Counted from the stretch's first letter, positions 1 through 11,421 are shown. The stretch is 64,000 bases of DNA from Dryas octopetala (GCA_963921425.1 OY992835.1:5642001-5706000); one strand, 5' to 3'. Notes: a model not told the origin generated them from the letters alone. Numbers and translations are program-made.

Positions 1-287
1 AAGAAATTTTTAATGAGGGAGTAGGGTTGACAAATCTGAGATAGGAAAGTTTTAGTTATTTGACATTCCCAATTTGCTGTTCTTCTTTCGAGAAATCTAA
101 AATAGTTGGATTGCAGTATTAAGATCTGAATAACTTCAGTTTTCAGAGAGAGATAATTCAACTTTACTCAAGTTTTGACCTTGAATAAGGTTACTATTTC
201 GCTTTTGAAAAATTCTAGTGGTTTGAAATGCCCTGTCATGTTGTCTTTATAAACTGGAATCTTAGAGTTCTTACCTCTATTTTACAG

Positions 288-1660
288 GCCATTTTCTTTT
301 GACAAACCTTCTATTGGAGACCATGAAAAAGACAGCATGTGAAAGCAACAAAGAGGGAAGGATTGTGAATGTGTCATCAGAGGCTCACCGATTTGCATAT
401 AGGGAAGGGATTCGTTTTGATAGGATCAATGATGAATCAGGGTAACAGACTGACATGACCATCTGTTGAATTTAATCACTAAGTTCTGCTACATTAGTGC
501 AGTGATCTATAATTTTATGGTTTGACATGTCCACATGATGTATTGAATTGTTTCAAATAATATTGTTTCTTCACTTTGCTTTTGTTTATCTTGAAAATTT
601 ACAGATACAACCAAATGTTTGCTTATGGGCAATCAAAGCTAGCCAACATATTGCATTCTAATGAGCTTGCAAAGCACTTGAAGGTACTCAATTCATATAA
701 GATCATCAATTTGATTACCAATGAATTTAATGATATAAATTAATTTTATGTGATCATAGTATTTCTTGGTTAATAAATAATAATCTCAAGAGGAATTTGG
801 TTATTAATGTATCAAGTTCCTGTCATTGGTTAATAAATAATAATCTAAGGTGTTTGCCTTTACATCATTGGTGTTTTCAACATTCATAAGCAGTCCTTCA
901 GTTCATACTTCCAAAAAAGCCATGTCATCATGCAATGGAAATTCTAATCGGCTGTTGGGGTTTTTTTTTTTTTTTTGATGTTATATTGTATTGTTTAACA
1001 GGCAGAAGGTGTTAACATAACTGCTAATTCCCTTCATCCTGGAACAATTCTTACCAATCTCTCGCGCAACTACAGTTTTTATAATGGTAAAAGTTTTGAA
1101 CCATTTATAAATATGTAGTAATGTTCTTCAAGATATGCTTAGACATGTAGTTGTTGTTGGGTCCACATGACAAATATGCTCATTTGTTTGGGATGGGTGA
1201 TTAAGGTCATGCATTTTAAGTTGTCTGTAAAATTATTGTTATAACTAAATAGTAATTTTAAGATCTTCATCCTGTGTTTATAACCATCTTCCCTAAACTT
1301 TCATCATCTCCTGTATTTGTCTGGATTCATATTAACATCTTCATCGTTATGGCTTAATGCAGTTGTTGCCAATTTGTTAAGCAGAATATATGTGCTTAAA
1401 AATGTTGCTCAGGTATGTTTATCTTTGAACCCTAATATGATATGCTCAAGCAGCTTCAATTTACTTGTCTTTTTATATATTTGACATAACTTCAGGGAGC
1501 AGCAACTCAATGCTATGTGGCATTGCATCCACAAGTTAAGGGTGTCAGCAGCGAGTATTTTATGGACAGCAACAAAGCCAATCCAACCTCTCAGGCTAAA
1601 GATGCAGAATTGGCAAAGAAGCTGTGGGATTTCAGCTTGAACCTGACGGATCCAAAGTAA
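288..1660 (+). CDS. Short-chain dehydrogenase/reductase (TIC32-like), 3' exons only
   Basis: Five exons with GT-AG borders can be read: 288-441, 605-683, 1002-1086, 1363-1412 and 1496-1660 (TAA at 1658-1660). They keep frame across all four introns. The product is the C-terminal part of an NAD(P)-dependent SDR. Exon 1 has [13 protein letters not shown] and the strand with the catalytic serine ([10 protein letters not shown]). Exon 2 has the active-site YxxxK as YGQSK. Exon 3 has the post-catalytic HPGTI turn. The last exon has the C-terminal segment ([10 protein letters not shown]) of the plant 'TIC 32, chloroplastic-like' group. The cofactor site (TGxxxGxG) and NAG motif must be in exons before the window, so bases 1-287 are intron. 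No break is seen, and this looks like a working gene. Substrate is unknown; the TIC32 name comes from family habit, and chloroplast location cannot be judged without the N-terminus. Confidence 0.9.
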
Positions 1661-2050
1661 TTGGGATTTATGGATCAAAAGTAAATATTACATTGGTCAT
1701 CAGACTTGTAAATTGTAGTTCAATGTGCCTTTTACTGGTTTGAGATGAAGCTACAACATTGTATGACCATGAAAATTAAAAACTGTAATAACCATGGACC
1801 ATGGTGTCCTGCTTGTTTACTAGCAGAAGAATGTATTGTTTTAAAATAGGCCGTGACAATGTAATTCAAGGGATTGTTCTACCCTACTGCAGTATTAAAA
1901 TACTTTTATTTCTATTTTTTTTTATTTGCATTTTTGCCCCCTATGCACAAAAATTGTTATCGATTCGTTGTTCTTTTGCTCAGTCACATAGTTCTTGGTA
2001 CACTGGAATTTCTCAATTCTAAGAAGCTCAATTGCTCTTTCGAAAGTAAT
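1661..2050 (+). other. 3' UTR and downstream flank of the SDR gene
   Basis: AT-rich sequence after the SDR stop with no coding signal. It is presumably 3' UTR followed by intergenic DNA. Several AATAAA-like AT-rich stretches exist, but none is clear enough to name the polyadenylation site. Confidence 0.4.
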
Positions 2051-2055
2051 GAGAC

Positions 2056-2600
2056 CTAGCTGTCCACCATCCCAGTCTTTGTAAAAGAACTAGCATCGGT
2101 GGGTGGCTCGGTTGGGGAGAGAGAGAGCGAGGCAGAGAAAGAAAGTGAGGAGCGGGAGAGAGAGAAGAGAGGTAGGGAGAGAAAGGGGGTGGGTGGGAGG
2201 TGGGTCGGTGGCTTGGTGGCTGGGGTCGGCGACAGGGTGGCTGGGGTCAGAGGGGTAGGTGGCTGGGTTGGGTGGGTCTCGGAGGGAGGAGGGCTGCAAG
2301 CCTGGAACTCCATTTTTTCTTTATTTTTTTGTTTTTTTTAATTTTATTATTATGTTTTAAATTTTTTTAAATAATTCTTTCTTTTTTTTTTGTCCACATG
2401 GCATTTTTTTAAAGGTATGTGAGTATGTCACGTAGGCAATTAACGGCCTCCCTGACGGAATAATTGACGGAGGTACCTGGGTGTGCAAAATCAGTAGTTT
2501 AGGTACCTCTGAGCAACTTTTTTTTATTGAGGTACTCAAGTGAACAAGGATGTATACTTAAGGTACCTGCGTATAATTGGCCCTTAATAATTTAAAGTAA
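2056..2600. repeat. Low-complexity GA/GT-rich tract and GGTACCT-repeat segment
   Basis: Bases 2095-2300 are almost purely G/A, then GGGTGG-type repeats, giving spurious open frames on both strands. Bases 2390-2590 carry about four scattered copies of GGTACCT in an AT-rich context. This looks like the remains of a repeat, but no terminal repeats or target duplication could be found. Confidence 0.4.
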
Positions 2601-2689
2601 ATGATTATAAAGTCCAATTTTAGGCTTTCACTACTTTTAAGACCCAAGTTTTTTTTTGGTTTTTGAAGGAGGCCCAGTTTATACCAAAC

Positions 2690-3205
2690 CGGTCCTTTCT
2701 TCCGTCTTTTATCATTCTCCGTCTGCACTCCGTCTCTCTCTATCTATCATTCTCTGTCTCCCTCCTTCTGTCTCTCACTCTCTGTCTCCCTCCTTCTCTA
2801 TCTGTCTCTCTCTGCTCGTCTCCATCTCTATCTCTCTCTCCATTTCTTTCCCGGTTCTGCAGCAGATCTACAAAGACTAGAAAGCCAAAACCCATTTCTT
2901 AACAGCAAGTATGTTGTAGAGACCTCGACGACGCTGCGATGTGCGGCCATGGGTGCCATCGTGCTTAATTGCTCTCTCCCTTTTTGTTCTCTACTTGACG
3001 TCGTTGTCATCGGCTTTAAGCAGATCCACTTGGATAACATAGTGCTTCGAATGGTGACCCATGCCACACCTTCATCGGTTACTCTCTAAATCCCCAAAAC
3101 CAAATTTCACAAAAACTCATTTTTTTCTTTTCAGTTCCTTCACAGCTCCGACAGTGAGAGAGAGAGAGAGAGATAGAGAGAGAGAGAGGAGAGAGAAAGA
3201 AAGAT
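2690..3205. repeat. CT/GA-rich microsatellite tracts
   Basis: A TCTCTC/CTCCCT tract at about 2700-2850 and a GAGAGA tract at 3155-3200 flank a less simple segment (2880-3080). Open frames here follow from the simple repeats. No gene is supported. Confidence 0.6.
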
Positions 3206-4130
3206 TGCGGGTTTTCTGAACTCTCCCCCATCTCCCCCACAATCAAATTTGCTTCGAAATCGCTCCACAACAATTAGTAAGACCGCCATCCATTTCTCCT
3301 TTTTTTTTTTTTCATTTGATTCTTTCACTTTTGTTTTAGATCTTCGGGTTAATTTTACAGACTTGTGCTCAAGATTTCAAAGGCGGGTTAGCTTTTTTCT
3401 TCAAAAGTTTAGATCTTTTGTCTAAAGTATGTATAGATTAGGGTGTTTTTTTTTAGGTGACATATGTTATGGTTGAGTTAATGATTGTCTGATTGATTAA
3501 TTGGCCACTGGGGTTTAATCACTATTTTAATTTAGTTGCATAAGGAATTGAGTAATAACTTTATGACCTTGCAAGTTATACATTTTTTTGTTTTGTACAG
3601 TTATTGTACCTTTTATCATTATCCTTTTATGAGGAAATTTTGAATGTGATTGTATGTTTTATGTTCACTTATATTTATAGTCTATTCACATTACTACTGA
3701 GGAGATGCCAAAATATTGTTGAGTTTTTGGTTGATTCCTTATGCATGTGTATATGTGTGGCTTGTCTTGTATATATTCAGCTTGCTATTTGAACACATAG
3801 ATGCAATTGGTGGATACATTAATGATCTTGAACCTGAGAATCTACTTAGTTTAATTCCAAGTGCAGTGGAATTAAACTGTGTGTATTTGCCTACTGAATT
3901 TACTATGTTTATTGTTCTTCAGGTTTGAGTTTTAGAAATGCATGCTGTTGGCTATCATTATTGGCTATAGGACACCTTCAATGCTTCGGAATTGCAGTCA
4001 CATTGGCCAAAAAGAAAAAAAGAAGAACAAAGATTTTTGTTTAAGTTTTTTTCTTTTTTATGTGTTTATGTTAGAAAAATACATAAGATTTGTATATGTA
4101 TATTGTTTCTAGGTATTTTTTTTACACAGT
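3206..4130. other. No gene recognised
   Basis: AT-rich, T-tract-rich sequence. A few short open frames exist but show no domain, splice structure or codon signal that I can support. It may be old intron, UTR or transposon debris. Confidence 0.4.
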
Positions 4131-4140
4131 GAGAATAGTC

Positions 4141-4572
4141 ATTGTTCGACAGTGGCAATAAATAATAACTGCCACTGTGACAATAGCAATTAGCTGATTG
4201 TTACTGTGTGATAGTAGCAAATTAGCAATCACATGATTTGTTACTGTGTGACAGTAGCAATCAGGTGATTGTTACTGTATAACAGTAGCAATCAGGATAT
4301 TGTTATTGTGTGACAGTAGCAATCAGGTGATTGTTACTATCTGAATTTTGTAATTTTCTATGGTTTGAATTTTGGTGATTGTTATTGTATGACAGTAACA
4401 AAATATGTTAGTTATCTTCAATAGGTGATTGTTATTATCAAACAATAACAATACCTGATTGTCACTGCTACGCAGTAGCAATAAATGATTGTTACTATCA
4501 AATAATGATAATACTTGATTGTTACTGCCCGGCGTAGCAATAGGTGATTGTTACTATTCGATAGTAACAATT
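4141..4572. repeat. Tandem array of about 13 short imperfect palindromes
   Basis: A unit of about 30-32 bp is repeated with variation. A clear copy is GATTGTTACTGT followed by a 2-6 base loop and ACAGTAGCAAT. Each unit is close to its own reverse complement, so it could form a hairpin. Units begin near 4141, 4163, 4197, 4237, 4266, 4298, 4329, 4376, 4426, 4457, 4487, 4518 and 4546. Loops and some arm bases vary while pairing is often kept (ATTATCAAACAATAACAAT; ACTATTCGATAGTAACAAT). No flanking transposon ends were identified. Confidence 0.8.
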
Positions 4573-4763
4573 ATATTTACTATTAAAACATAAAAGATTA
4601 TGGATGCCTCATCTTGATTTTTTGTATTTTATATTGGTTATTATTTAACATGTTTATAACATGAAAATACATAAATTATTATTTGTTTTTTTTTTGGGTA
4701 GTTTATGTACCAATTGGTACTGAAATGGGGAAAAAAAAGAAGGGGAAAAATGACATTTTAAAA

Positions 4764-4880
4764 ACACTGTAGAGCTACAGTAACGGCGTCACTGTAGCGC
4801 TATTACTGTAGCACCGGTTTTTAAAAATTGGGCCGCTACAGTATTTTACTGTAGCGCTTGGGCCGGATGAATAGTGAATT
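4764..4880. repeat. Cluster of CTACAGTA / ACTGTAGC motifs
   Basis: The octamer family ACTGTAGC/GCTACAGT occurs about six times in both orientations within 115 bp, making local inverted repeats. A similar block TACTGTAGCACCGGTTTTT recurs inside the CACTA element near 61,698. Probably a piece of a dispersed repeat. Confidence 0.5.
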
Positions 4881-5800
4881 TTAAAAAATGGACTTAAAAA
4901 AAAAAACCCAATAATTTATATGTTTTTTAATTTATATAATACATTAATAGATAAAAACTAATTAAAAATACCCTAAACCCTAATATTATATCATATCCTA
5001 AACAATTTATGCCATATAACTATAAACTAAATTATAAACCCTATATCCTATTCCTATATCTCATACCCTAAACCCTATTGTGTATTTTAAAAATTTTAAA
5101 TCTTATAGCTTATAAGGCTGATATCCTATACCGATATACCATATACCCTAAGACTATAAATGTGTTAAAAGTAAAAACTCCAAATCCCAAACCCCAAAAT
5201 ACCCTAATGTCTAAATTAAATTAATTAATAAAATGAAACAGGACTTAAACAAAACAACCCAAATTTTTTTTAAGAATATAAAATATATTGATTAAGAATT
5301 TATGACCTTATTTATTTATTTTGTTAAATACGTGGCATTCTATGATTGGTTGTTTTCATTCTTACCATACACTCTACCCTATAGAATCTCAATTCCCACA
5401 AATCACCACCCTACCCTATCCTATCTAATAAAAAATAATTATTAAAATTAAGAAAATAATAATCATTACCCATGTTAAATAAGAAGCTTTTACTGAGTCA
5501 ACTTTATATAAGAAAGTAAGTATTAAAATTAAAAGAAAAAATGCCAGCAAAAAATATTCAAAAAAGGTTGCTCCTCAGCCAGCATCATGATTCAAATTAG
5601 GACATGGATTCTCTGCCAGACAATGTGCCTGACTTTTAATCTCAGTCCTTCAATAATATCTCATGGTTGATATTTTGCCACGTTTCTAAACTACTTCTTT
5701 TTTATTAAATAATATTAAAAAATTGAAAAATAAGAAAAACAAAAACCCATTAGGCCAACACATCCCACCGCACCACTTCCCTAGTACGGCAGACCCACCT
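4881..5800. other. AT-rich intergenic DNA with scattered CCCTAAA-like words
   Basis: Very AT-rich. Bases 4970-5170 contain degenerate CCCTAAACCC/CCCTATA words that resemble plant telomere repeat but never form a regular array. No gene seen. Confidence 0.5.
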
Positions 5801-5803
5801 CCT

Positions 5804-5806
<3 letters not shown>

Positions 5807-5860
<54 letters not shown>
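5807..5860. repeat. (CT)n microsatellite
   Basis: An almost uninterrupted run of CT dinucleotides of about 50 bp. It produces artefact open frames of Leu-Ser and Arg-Glu on the two strands. Confidence 0.95.
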
Positions 5861-5863
<3 letters not shown>

Positions 5864-5914
5864 TCTCTGCGATTTCTCTTTCTTTGTTTTCGGTCAGAGC
5901 CCATTCCGAGCCAA

Positions 5915-6059
5915 GCCGACCGACAATGCCGGTCCAACTGAGTGTCGGTTTACCGACATTCCGGTACCGGTCTCGGTAATCAAAGTGGCAAATTGAGGGA
6001 GGTTCAGTCGGTACACGGTTTGGGATTCCCGGTTACTGAACCGTACCGAACCCACCCCT
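5915..6059. mobile_element. hAT-type transposon end (right terminus, element truncated)
   Basis: A block rich in CCGGT/ACCGG words ends in CCGTACCGAACCCACCCCTA. Read in reverse this is TAGGGGTGGG plus CGG-rich subterminal sequence, the same style of terminus as the hAT at 17086-19829. No matching left terminus or 8-bp duplication was found upstream, so this is a truncated copy or remnant. The exact left boundary is uncertain. Confidence 0.55.
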
Positions 6060-6208
6060 AGGTATGATACCATCTCCATTCCTTCCTTGCCCCGTATGTC
6101 TATTCAATAAAAACATGTATACCCGTTTAATAAAAAAAAAATATTATATAATTATATTTTAATTTTTGTTGTCTTTATAAAAAGTAAATGATATTGTGTA
6201 TTTAGTTA

Positions 6209-6509
6209 GAGTTAATTACACTTACACCCCCTGAGGTTTCAAAACTGTTGCATATAACCCCCTATAGTGAGACGAAAATTGATGAGAAATTATGCAAAAA
6301 AACATGTTAAAGAATTAAATAACCTGATAAGATTACTCAAAATGTAAGGTCCAACCTCAATACAAATATTTTCTTTTTTATTTATTTATTTTTTTCTCTT
6401 GTAGGGGGTTATATACAATAGTTTTAAAACCTTAGGGGGTGTATGTGTAATTATTGAAACTCCAGAGGATGTATGTGAAAAGACGATAAATCTCAAGTAT
6501 AATTAACTC
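6209..6509. mobile_element. Mutator-type MITE in the PPR gene's upstream region
   Basis: The 301-bp element is flanked by an exact 10-bp direct repeat, TATTTAGTTA, at 6199-6208 and 6510-6519. Its ends are inverted repeats starting GAGTTAATTA. Further in, the arms pair again (TACACCCCCT(G/A)AGGTTT ... AAACCTTAGGGGGTGTA). It has no coding capacity. A 9-11 bp duplication is typical of Mutator-like elements. It ends about 100 bp before the PPR start codon, so it may lie in the promoter or 5' UTR. Confidence 0.8.
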
Positions 6510-6609
6510 TATTTAGTTATTTACGTTGATTTGATATGTTTTACCGGAGAGCCATTGCTCGGTCTCTCCTCCACTCTTAGCGATTGACAAACAACAGACT
6601 GAAACAGAC

Positions 6610-8409
6610 ATGGCTCTCTTCAAAATCCCAGGTAGCCATCGCTTGGTCTCTCCTCCACACAGCTACAACTGCTGTTACTGCTTATGCTTCTCCACCACCA
6701 CATGGTACTCGCAACCACCAACACCTCACCCTGAAGACTCAATACTCTCAGTTATCTCCGAGGCCATCAACAGCACCCAAACTAAGCCTCTCGACTCCTC
6801 TCTCAGAAGGCTCCTCCCTTCCCTCACAGCCCGTGACGTTATCAAGCTCATCAACCTCAACCCCCACTCTCTCTCCCCTCCAGCTCTCCTCTCCTTCTTC
6901 AACTGGCTCTCTTCTCAGCCTGCTTTTCGCCACACCATCCAATCCTATTGCACCATGACTCACTTCCTCTGCTCTCACCAAATGTTCCCCCAAGCCCATT
7001 CCCTCCTACGACTCGTCGTCTCTCGCAAAGGCAAGGACTCAGCATCCTCAGTGTTCGCTTTGATTCTCGAAACTAAAGGTACCCATCATTCCAATTCTGT
7101 CTTTGATGCTTTGATGAATGCATACACGGATTGTGGATTTGTTTCTGATGCAAGTCAGTGCTTTAGGTTGCTTAGGAAGCATAATTTTCAAATCCCATTT
7201 CATGCTTGTGGCAATCTGCTTGATAAAATGTTGAAGTTTAACTCGCCTATTGTGGCTTGGGGTTTTTATATGGAGATTTTGGATTCTGGGTTTCCACCAA
7301 AGGTGTATAATTTCAATATTTTGATGCACAAAATGTGTAAAGAAGGTAAAATTAGAGAAGCCCAGTTGGTGTTCGATGAAATTGAAAAGCGGGGTTTGCG
7401 CCCTAGTGTAGTTAGTTTCAATACTTTGATTAATGGATATTGTAAATCTGGGAATCTAGAGGAGGGCTTTAGGTTGAAGAGAGATATGGAGGAGAGAAGA
7501 ATATGTCCTGACGTATTTACTTACAGTGTTTTGATCAATGGGTTGTGTAAGGAGTGCAGGTTGGATGATGCAAATCGGTTGTTTGATGAAATGTGTGAGA
7601 GAGGTTTGGTTCCAAATGACGTCACATTCACGACTTTGATTGATGGCCAGTGTAAGAATGGGAAAATTGATTTGGCCTTGGAAATGTATCAGAAAATGTT
7701 GAGGAGAGGTATCAAACCAGATTTAATTACATATAATACACTCATAAATGGCCTTTGCAAGGTTGGAGATTTGAAGGAAGCTAGAAAGCTTGTTGAGGAG
7801 ATGAAAATGACAGGTTTGGAGCCTGACAAGGTCACGTATACTACACTTATTGATGGATGCTGCAAAGAAGGAGATCTAGAATCAGCACTAAAAATAAGGA
7901 AGGGAATGACTAAAGAAGGGATTGAACTTGACAATGTAGCTTTCACAGCCCTTATATCAGGATTGTGTAGAGAGGGAAGAACTAGTGACGCAGAAAGAAT
8001 GTTGAGGGAAATGTTAAATGCCGGCATGAAACCTGATGATGCTGTGTATACAATGGTCATTGATGGGTTTTGTAAGAAGGGTGAAGTGAAAATGGGTTTT
8101 AAGTTGCTCAAGGAGATGCAGGAAGATGGCCATGTTCCAAGTGTTGTAACCTATAATGTGCTCATGAATGGATTGTGCAAGCTAGGACAGATGAAAAATG
8201 CTAATATGCTCTTAGATGCTATGATTAATTTGGGGGTGGCTCCAGATGACATTACATACAACATTCTATTAGAAGGGCATTGCAAACATGGAAACGTAGA
8301 GGACTTTGATAAGCTACGGAGTGGGAAAGGGCTTGTTCTTGATTATGCTTCTTATACTTCGCTAGTTAAAGAATGCAGTAAATCTTCGAAGGATGGTCGA
8401 AAGAGATGA
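6610..8409 (+). CDS. P-class pentatricopeptide repeat protein, At1g09680-like
   Basis: One uninterrupted frame of 599 residues with no intron, as is usual for plant PPR genes. The N-terminus (about residues 1-40) is poor in acidic residues and rich in Ser/Thr/Tyr/Pro, fitting an organelle transit peptide, more likely mitochondrial. Two weaker PPR units precede about ten back-to-back 35-residue P-type motifs from about residue 232 to 570, with hallmarks such as TYNTLINGLCK and ARKLVEEMKMTGLEPD. No E, DYW or SMR domain is present. The order and wording of the motifs match Arabidopsis At1g09680 as I remember it, and the length (about 600) agrees. P-class PPRs bind organelle RNA and act in processing, stability or translation; the RNA target is not predictable here. 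The ATG at 6610 is the first in frame and gives the family's usual N-terminus. A MITE lies just upstream. Confidence 0.95.
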   Translation: MALFKIPGSHRLVSPPHSYNCCYCLCFSTTTWYSQPPTPHPEDSILSVISEAINSTQTKPLDSSLRRLLPSLTARDVIKLINLNPHSLSPPALLSFFNWLSSQPAFRHTIQSYCTMTHFLCSHQMFPQAHSLLRLVVSRKGKDSASSVFALILETKGTHHSNSVFDALMNAYTDCGFVSDASQCFRLLRKHNFQIPFHACGNLLDKMLKFNSPIVAWGFYMEILDSGFPPKVYNFNILMHKMCKEGKIREAQLVFDEIEKRGLRPSVVSFNTLINGYCKSGNLEEGFRLKRDMEERRICPDVFTYSVLINGLCKECRLDDANRLFDEMCERGLVPNDVTFTTLIDGQCKNGKIDLALEMYQKMLRRGIKPDLITYNTLINGLCKVGDLKEARKLVEEMKMTGLEPDKVTYTTLIDGCCKEGDLESALKIRKGMTKEGIELDNVAFTALISGLCREGRTSDAERMLREMLNAGMKPDDAVYTMVIDGFCKKGEVKMGFKLLKEMQEDGHVPSVVTYNVLMNGLCKLGQMKNANMLLDAMINLGVAPDDITYNILLEGHCKHGNVEDFDKLRSGKGLVLDYASYTSLVKECSKSSKDGRKR

Positions 8410-9066
8410 TTGCAGTGCACTGCCCTTAACTTAATCCTTAACTTGATTAAGGATTTCAAGTGACTCAGATCAACAAATTAAAAGGAATAAGTGACTTGAG
8501 ATTATTGTTAATACACACTACACCGGAAAGCATTTCTCGAACAAAAGTAAACCGCAAGAAAAAAGTCAAAAGCTGTTGGAAATACTAGCATTGGCAAACT
8601 GGGATGGGCTGGTTACGCTTGTCGAACTGTTGTAAAGGAAATGAGTTGTGACTGTTTCAGATTGCAGAGTAGCAACTTTCGTCTCTTCAAGAGCAATTCC
8701 TATTTATTGTACATGCTGCATCCAATTTTCCAAAGCATTAGAGCATTCACATTCGCACAAAATTAATGTCTTTCAAGTTAGTGAGTCTGTCTAAGAGAGA
8801 CTTCAAACATGTTTTAGCTCGTTGTCTTATGATTCAAAGTGCCATCATAAGAGAAGGATTGTTGTATCCACAGAGACAATGACAAGTCATTCCCCAACCA
8901 TCAAGCAGTACCTGTTTAGGGTGAGTATTATCTTAATGCCATAGAACCAAAATTAACATGATTTGCGAAGATTCTTCTATACCATTCTTATTGCATTAAC
9001 TATTGAATCTAATGTTCATTTAGTATTTAGAATGTTGCAATAACTAAATAATTATTTCACTTATTT

Positions 9067-9097
<31 letters not shown>

Positions 9098-10980
9098 GTA
9101 TCATACATACATTAAAATTTAAAATTAGAACAGAAACATATGCACACTTGCTTGGTTTCTGATGGTTCAGAAAAGTACACTTCAAAAATATTACAATAAT
9201 ATATCCCTTCAAAAATTACAATAATACATAAGAGACATTTGAACTACCACTTAAAAATTTGAATTGTTGCTTAAGTTAGGTTCTATATAGATTATATACT
9301 AGACTTATTTAATATTTAATTTGGGTCTTTCTTTCTTTCTTTCTTTTTTTTCTTTTTTGTGAGGGAAGAAGAGTCCTCACCATTTCTGAATAGCAGATTC
9401 CAGTCTGCAATTCATTTATACTTTTATGAGGTTATAGGGTGCACCAATAACAGCAAATTGTGTTTGGAATGCTTGTAGGATCATAATCAACTAATTGTAT
9501 GTGTAACCTCATAATGTCATATGACCTAGACGTGGACTTGAATTTAGACTTTCGAGACAATAAACTTTGCATTGCAGAATAAGCTCATAAGTTCTTGAAT
9601 GTCTTGCTGAGGATTCTACTCACGTTACTCCATCTGTATGGTGCGCATGCATGCCTCTCAATCTTTAAGTTACATGTGTCTCATTCTAGTGCATAAGTGG
9701 TTGTTTCTTGATTGGAGGACAAATAAAAGCACCCATTAGACACAATAACACAGCAACTTGGATAAGTTTGGACTTTTGTAAAAGCACCTATCTGGAAGCA
9801 ATAACAACTTTTAAATCTACAATTTATTAACAAGCTAAATGGGTTTAATTAGTTGCCTTCTGTAATCCATATTCAAAAAGCTGCATAGATGCATGCTGTA
9901 TTGTATACATTTTGGATTAGTTCTCTAGGTTATGGTTTACTTGAAGATTTCAGTAAACATTATTCTTCAGTAACTGTATAGATCTCATTCTAGATGCATG
10001 CTTGTATTGTTGGTCTCATATTGCTATTTCTCTCTACTCTATACATGCAAACCGGCTATTATGTTGTAGATGGTTGAGAGGATAGAAGAGAAAATATTTG
10101 AGGAAGAAGTAATGAAAATTGTAGGGATTCTTGTATCCATATATGGGTCATCCATACCTGGTCCAGACAGGATCTTATATCAGAATTATTTACGCCAATC
10201 CTATAGAAAGCTTGTTTGGACGAGATCCTATACCGGAATTCTTTATGCACGGAAAACATCTTGTATAGGATTGGCATAAAGGATTCTTGTGTATAATCCT
10301 GTTCGGACTAGGTGTGAATGAGGCGGATATGGATGAGAGAAGCACTTATAGATATTGTATATGGATGACCTAAAAATCAACTGAACAAAAAAACCACTGA
10401 ACTATAGGGCTTAGGCCTCATTAAACTATAGTCAGGTCGTGAGCTTTTCAATTTTGTTTCTAGTTGCATTGTTTTGCTGATGTTATCATAGTTTTTTAGT
10501 AAGTATAATTTGGCATTTGATGAATTTCATATATTTTTGACGATATTATTGTAACAAAATGTGATTTATGACCATTCCTCCTTGTTATGATAACTCCAAG
10601 ACATTGTCTTCATTTTGTTTGGAGAATGTTTGGCTTTGAGAATGGCATCAATGGGATTTGGTGCATGAGTTTCAACGATATTATTGTAGGTGCTTCTTGT
10701 GCTTCTTTTGTAAGCAAAAAATAAAAATGTTCGCCATTGCGAAGGAAATATCGAGCCATATTGTACTATAGTTTTTTTTTTTTTTTTTTTTAAGCAAAAA
10801 ATGTAAATATTTAATAAACACAAGATTAAAAATAATTAATTAGCATAAATTTTTAAAAAATTATTGCCCTCATTGTGTGGGTTTCTAGTCATGTCATGTG
10901 TTTTTTTATATGCGCTTGGGGTTCATTCCTGTGCTTTATTATATTGTTGATTGTGACTAATTGTGAGTGTGGTTCTTTGG
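8410..10980. other. Intergenic DNA after the PPR gene; no gene
   Basis: 3' UTR of the PPR gene probably occupies the first few hundred bases. The rest holds simple repeats, a (TA)n run at about 9072-9098, a (CTTT)n run near 9326-9350 and a T-run at about 10771-10790. No open frame has a recognisable product. Confidence 0.6.
10110..10380. repeat. Degenerate inverted repeat, probably an old MITE
   Basis: The left part (CCTGGTCCAGACAGGAT followed by TTATATCAGAATTA) is mirrored on the right (ATCCTGTTCGGACTAGG, and TATACCGGAATTC in reverse). Outer parts GGGTCATCCATA and TATGGATGACC also pair. No clear target duplication was seen. Short open frames inside follow from this structure. Confidence 0.45.
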
Positions 10981-10993
10981 ATTTTTATTTTTA

Positions 10994-11024
<31 letters not shown>

Positions 11025-11026
<2 letters not shown>

Positions 11027-11421
11027 GGCTCCTTCTGTTGAAGTATACCTCAACTTATTTATGTTGAGGTATGACCTTGTTGGGGCCCACACGAGTCGTT
11101 TTGTATCGATCTGAACCGTTCGCAAGGATGATCTTCATTGATAGATCATCCTTGCAAAAAATTAGCCAAATCAGAAATCATTTGCCTATCTAACTTTGAT
11201 AAAACAAATGGACGGTTTCATCGAAAATATTTGGTTCGTCCATTTATTTGATCAAAGTTAGATAGACAAATGATTTCCGATTTGGCTAATTTTTTGCAAT
11301 GATGATCTATCTATGGAAAGTAAAAAATGAACGGTTCGGATCAACACAAAACGACTTGTGTAGGCCCCAACATGGCATACCTCAACATAAATAAGTTGAG
11401 GTATACCTCAATAGAAGGAGC

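Noticed and set aside
1409-1678. Minus-strand 89-codon frame over the last SDR exons
   Set aside because: Antisense of real SDR exons and crosses an intron border.
2056-2341. Open frames on both strands in the GA/GT-rich tract
   Set aside because: Simple-sequence artefacts; low-complexity translations with no domain or splice support.
4141-4572. Repeat array resembling a CRISPR array
   Set aside because: Plant nuclear DNA; units are contiguous palindromes without unique spacers, and there are no cas genes.
5686-5941. Open frames of 72-83 codons over the CT microsatellite
   Set aside because: They exist only because CT/GA repeats lack stops.
7689-8111. Minus-strand 140-codon frame inside the PPR gene
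   Set aside because: Antisense shadow of the PPR repeats.
8516-8540. CACTACACCGG as a CACTA terminus
   Set aside because: No subterminal repeats and no partner end; it does not match either CACTA terminus in the window.
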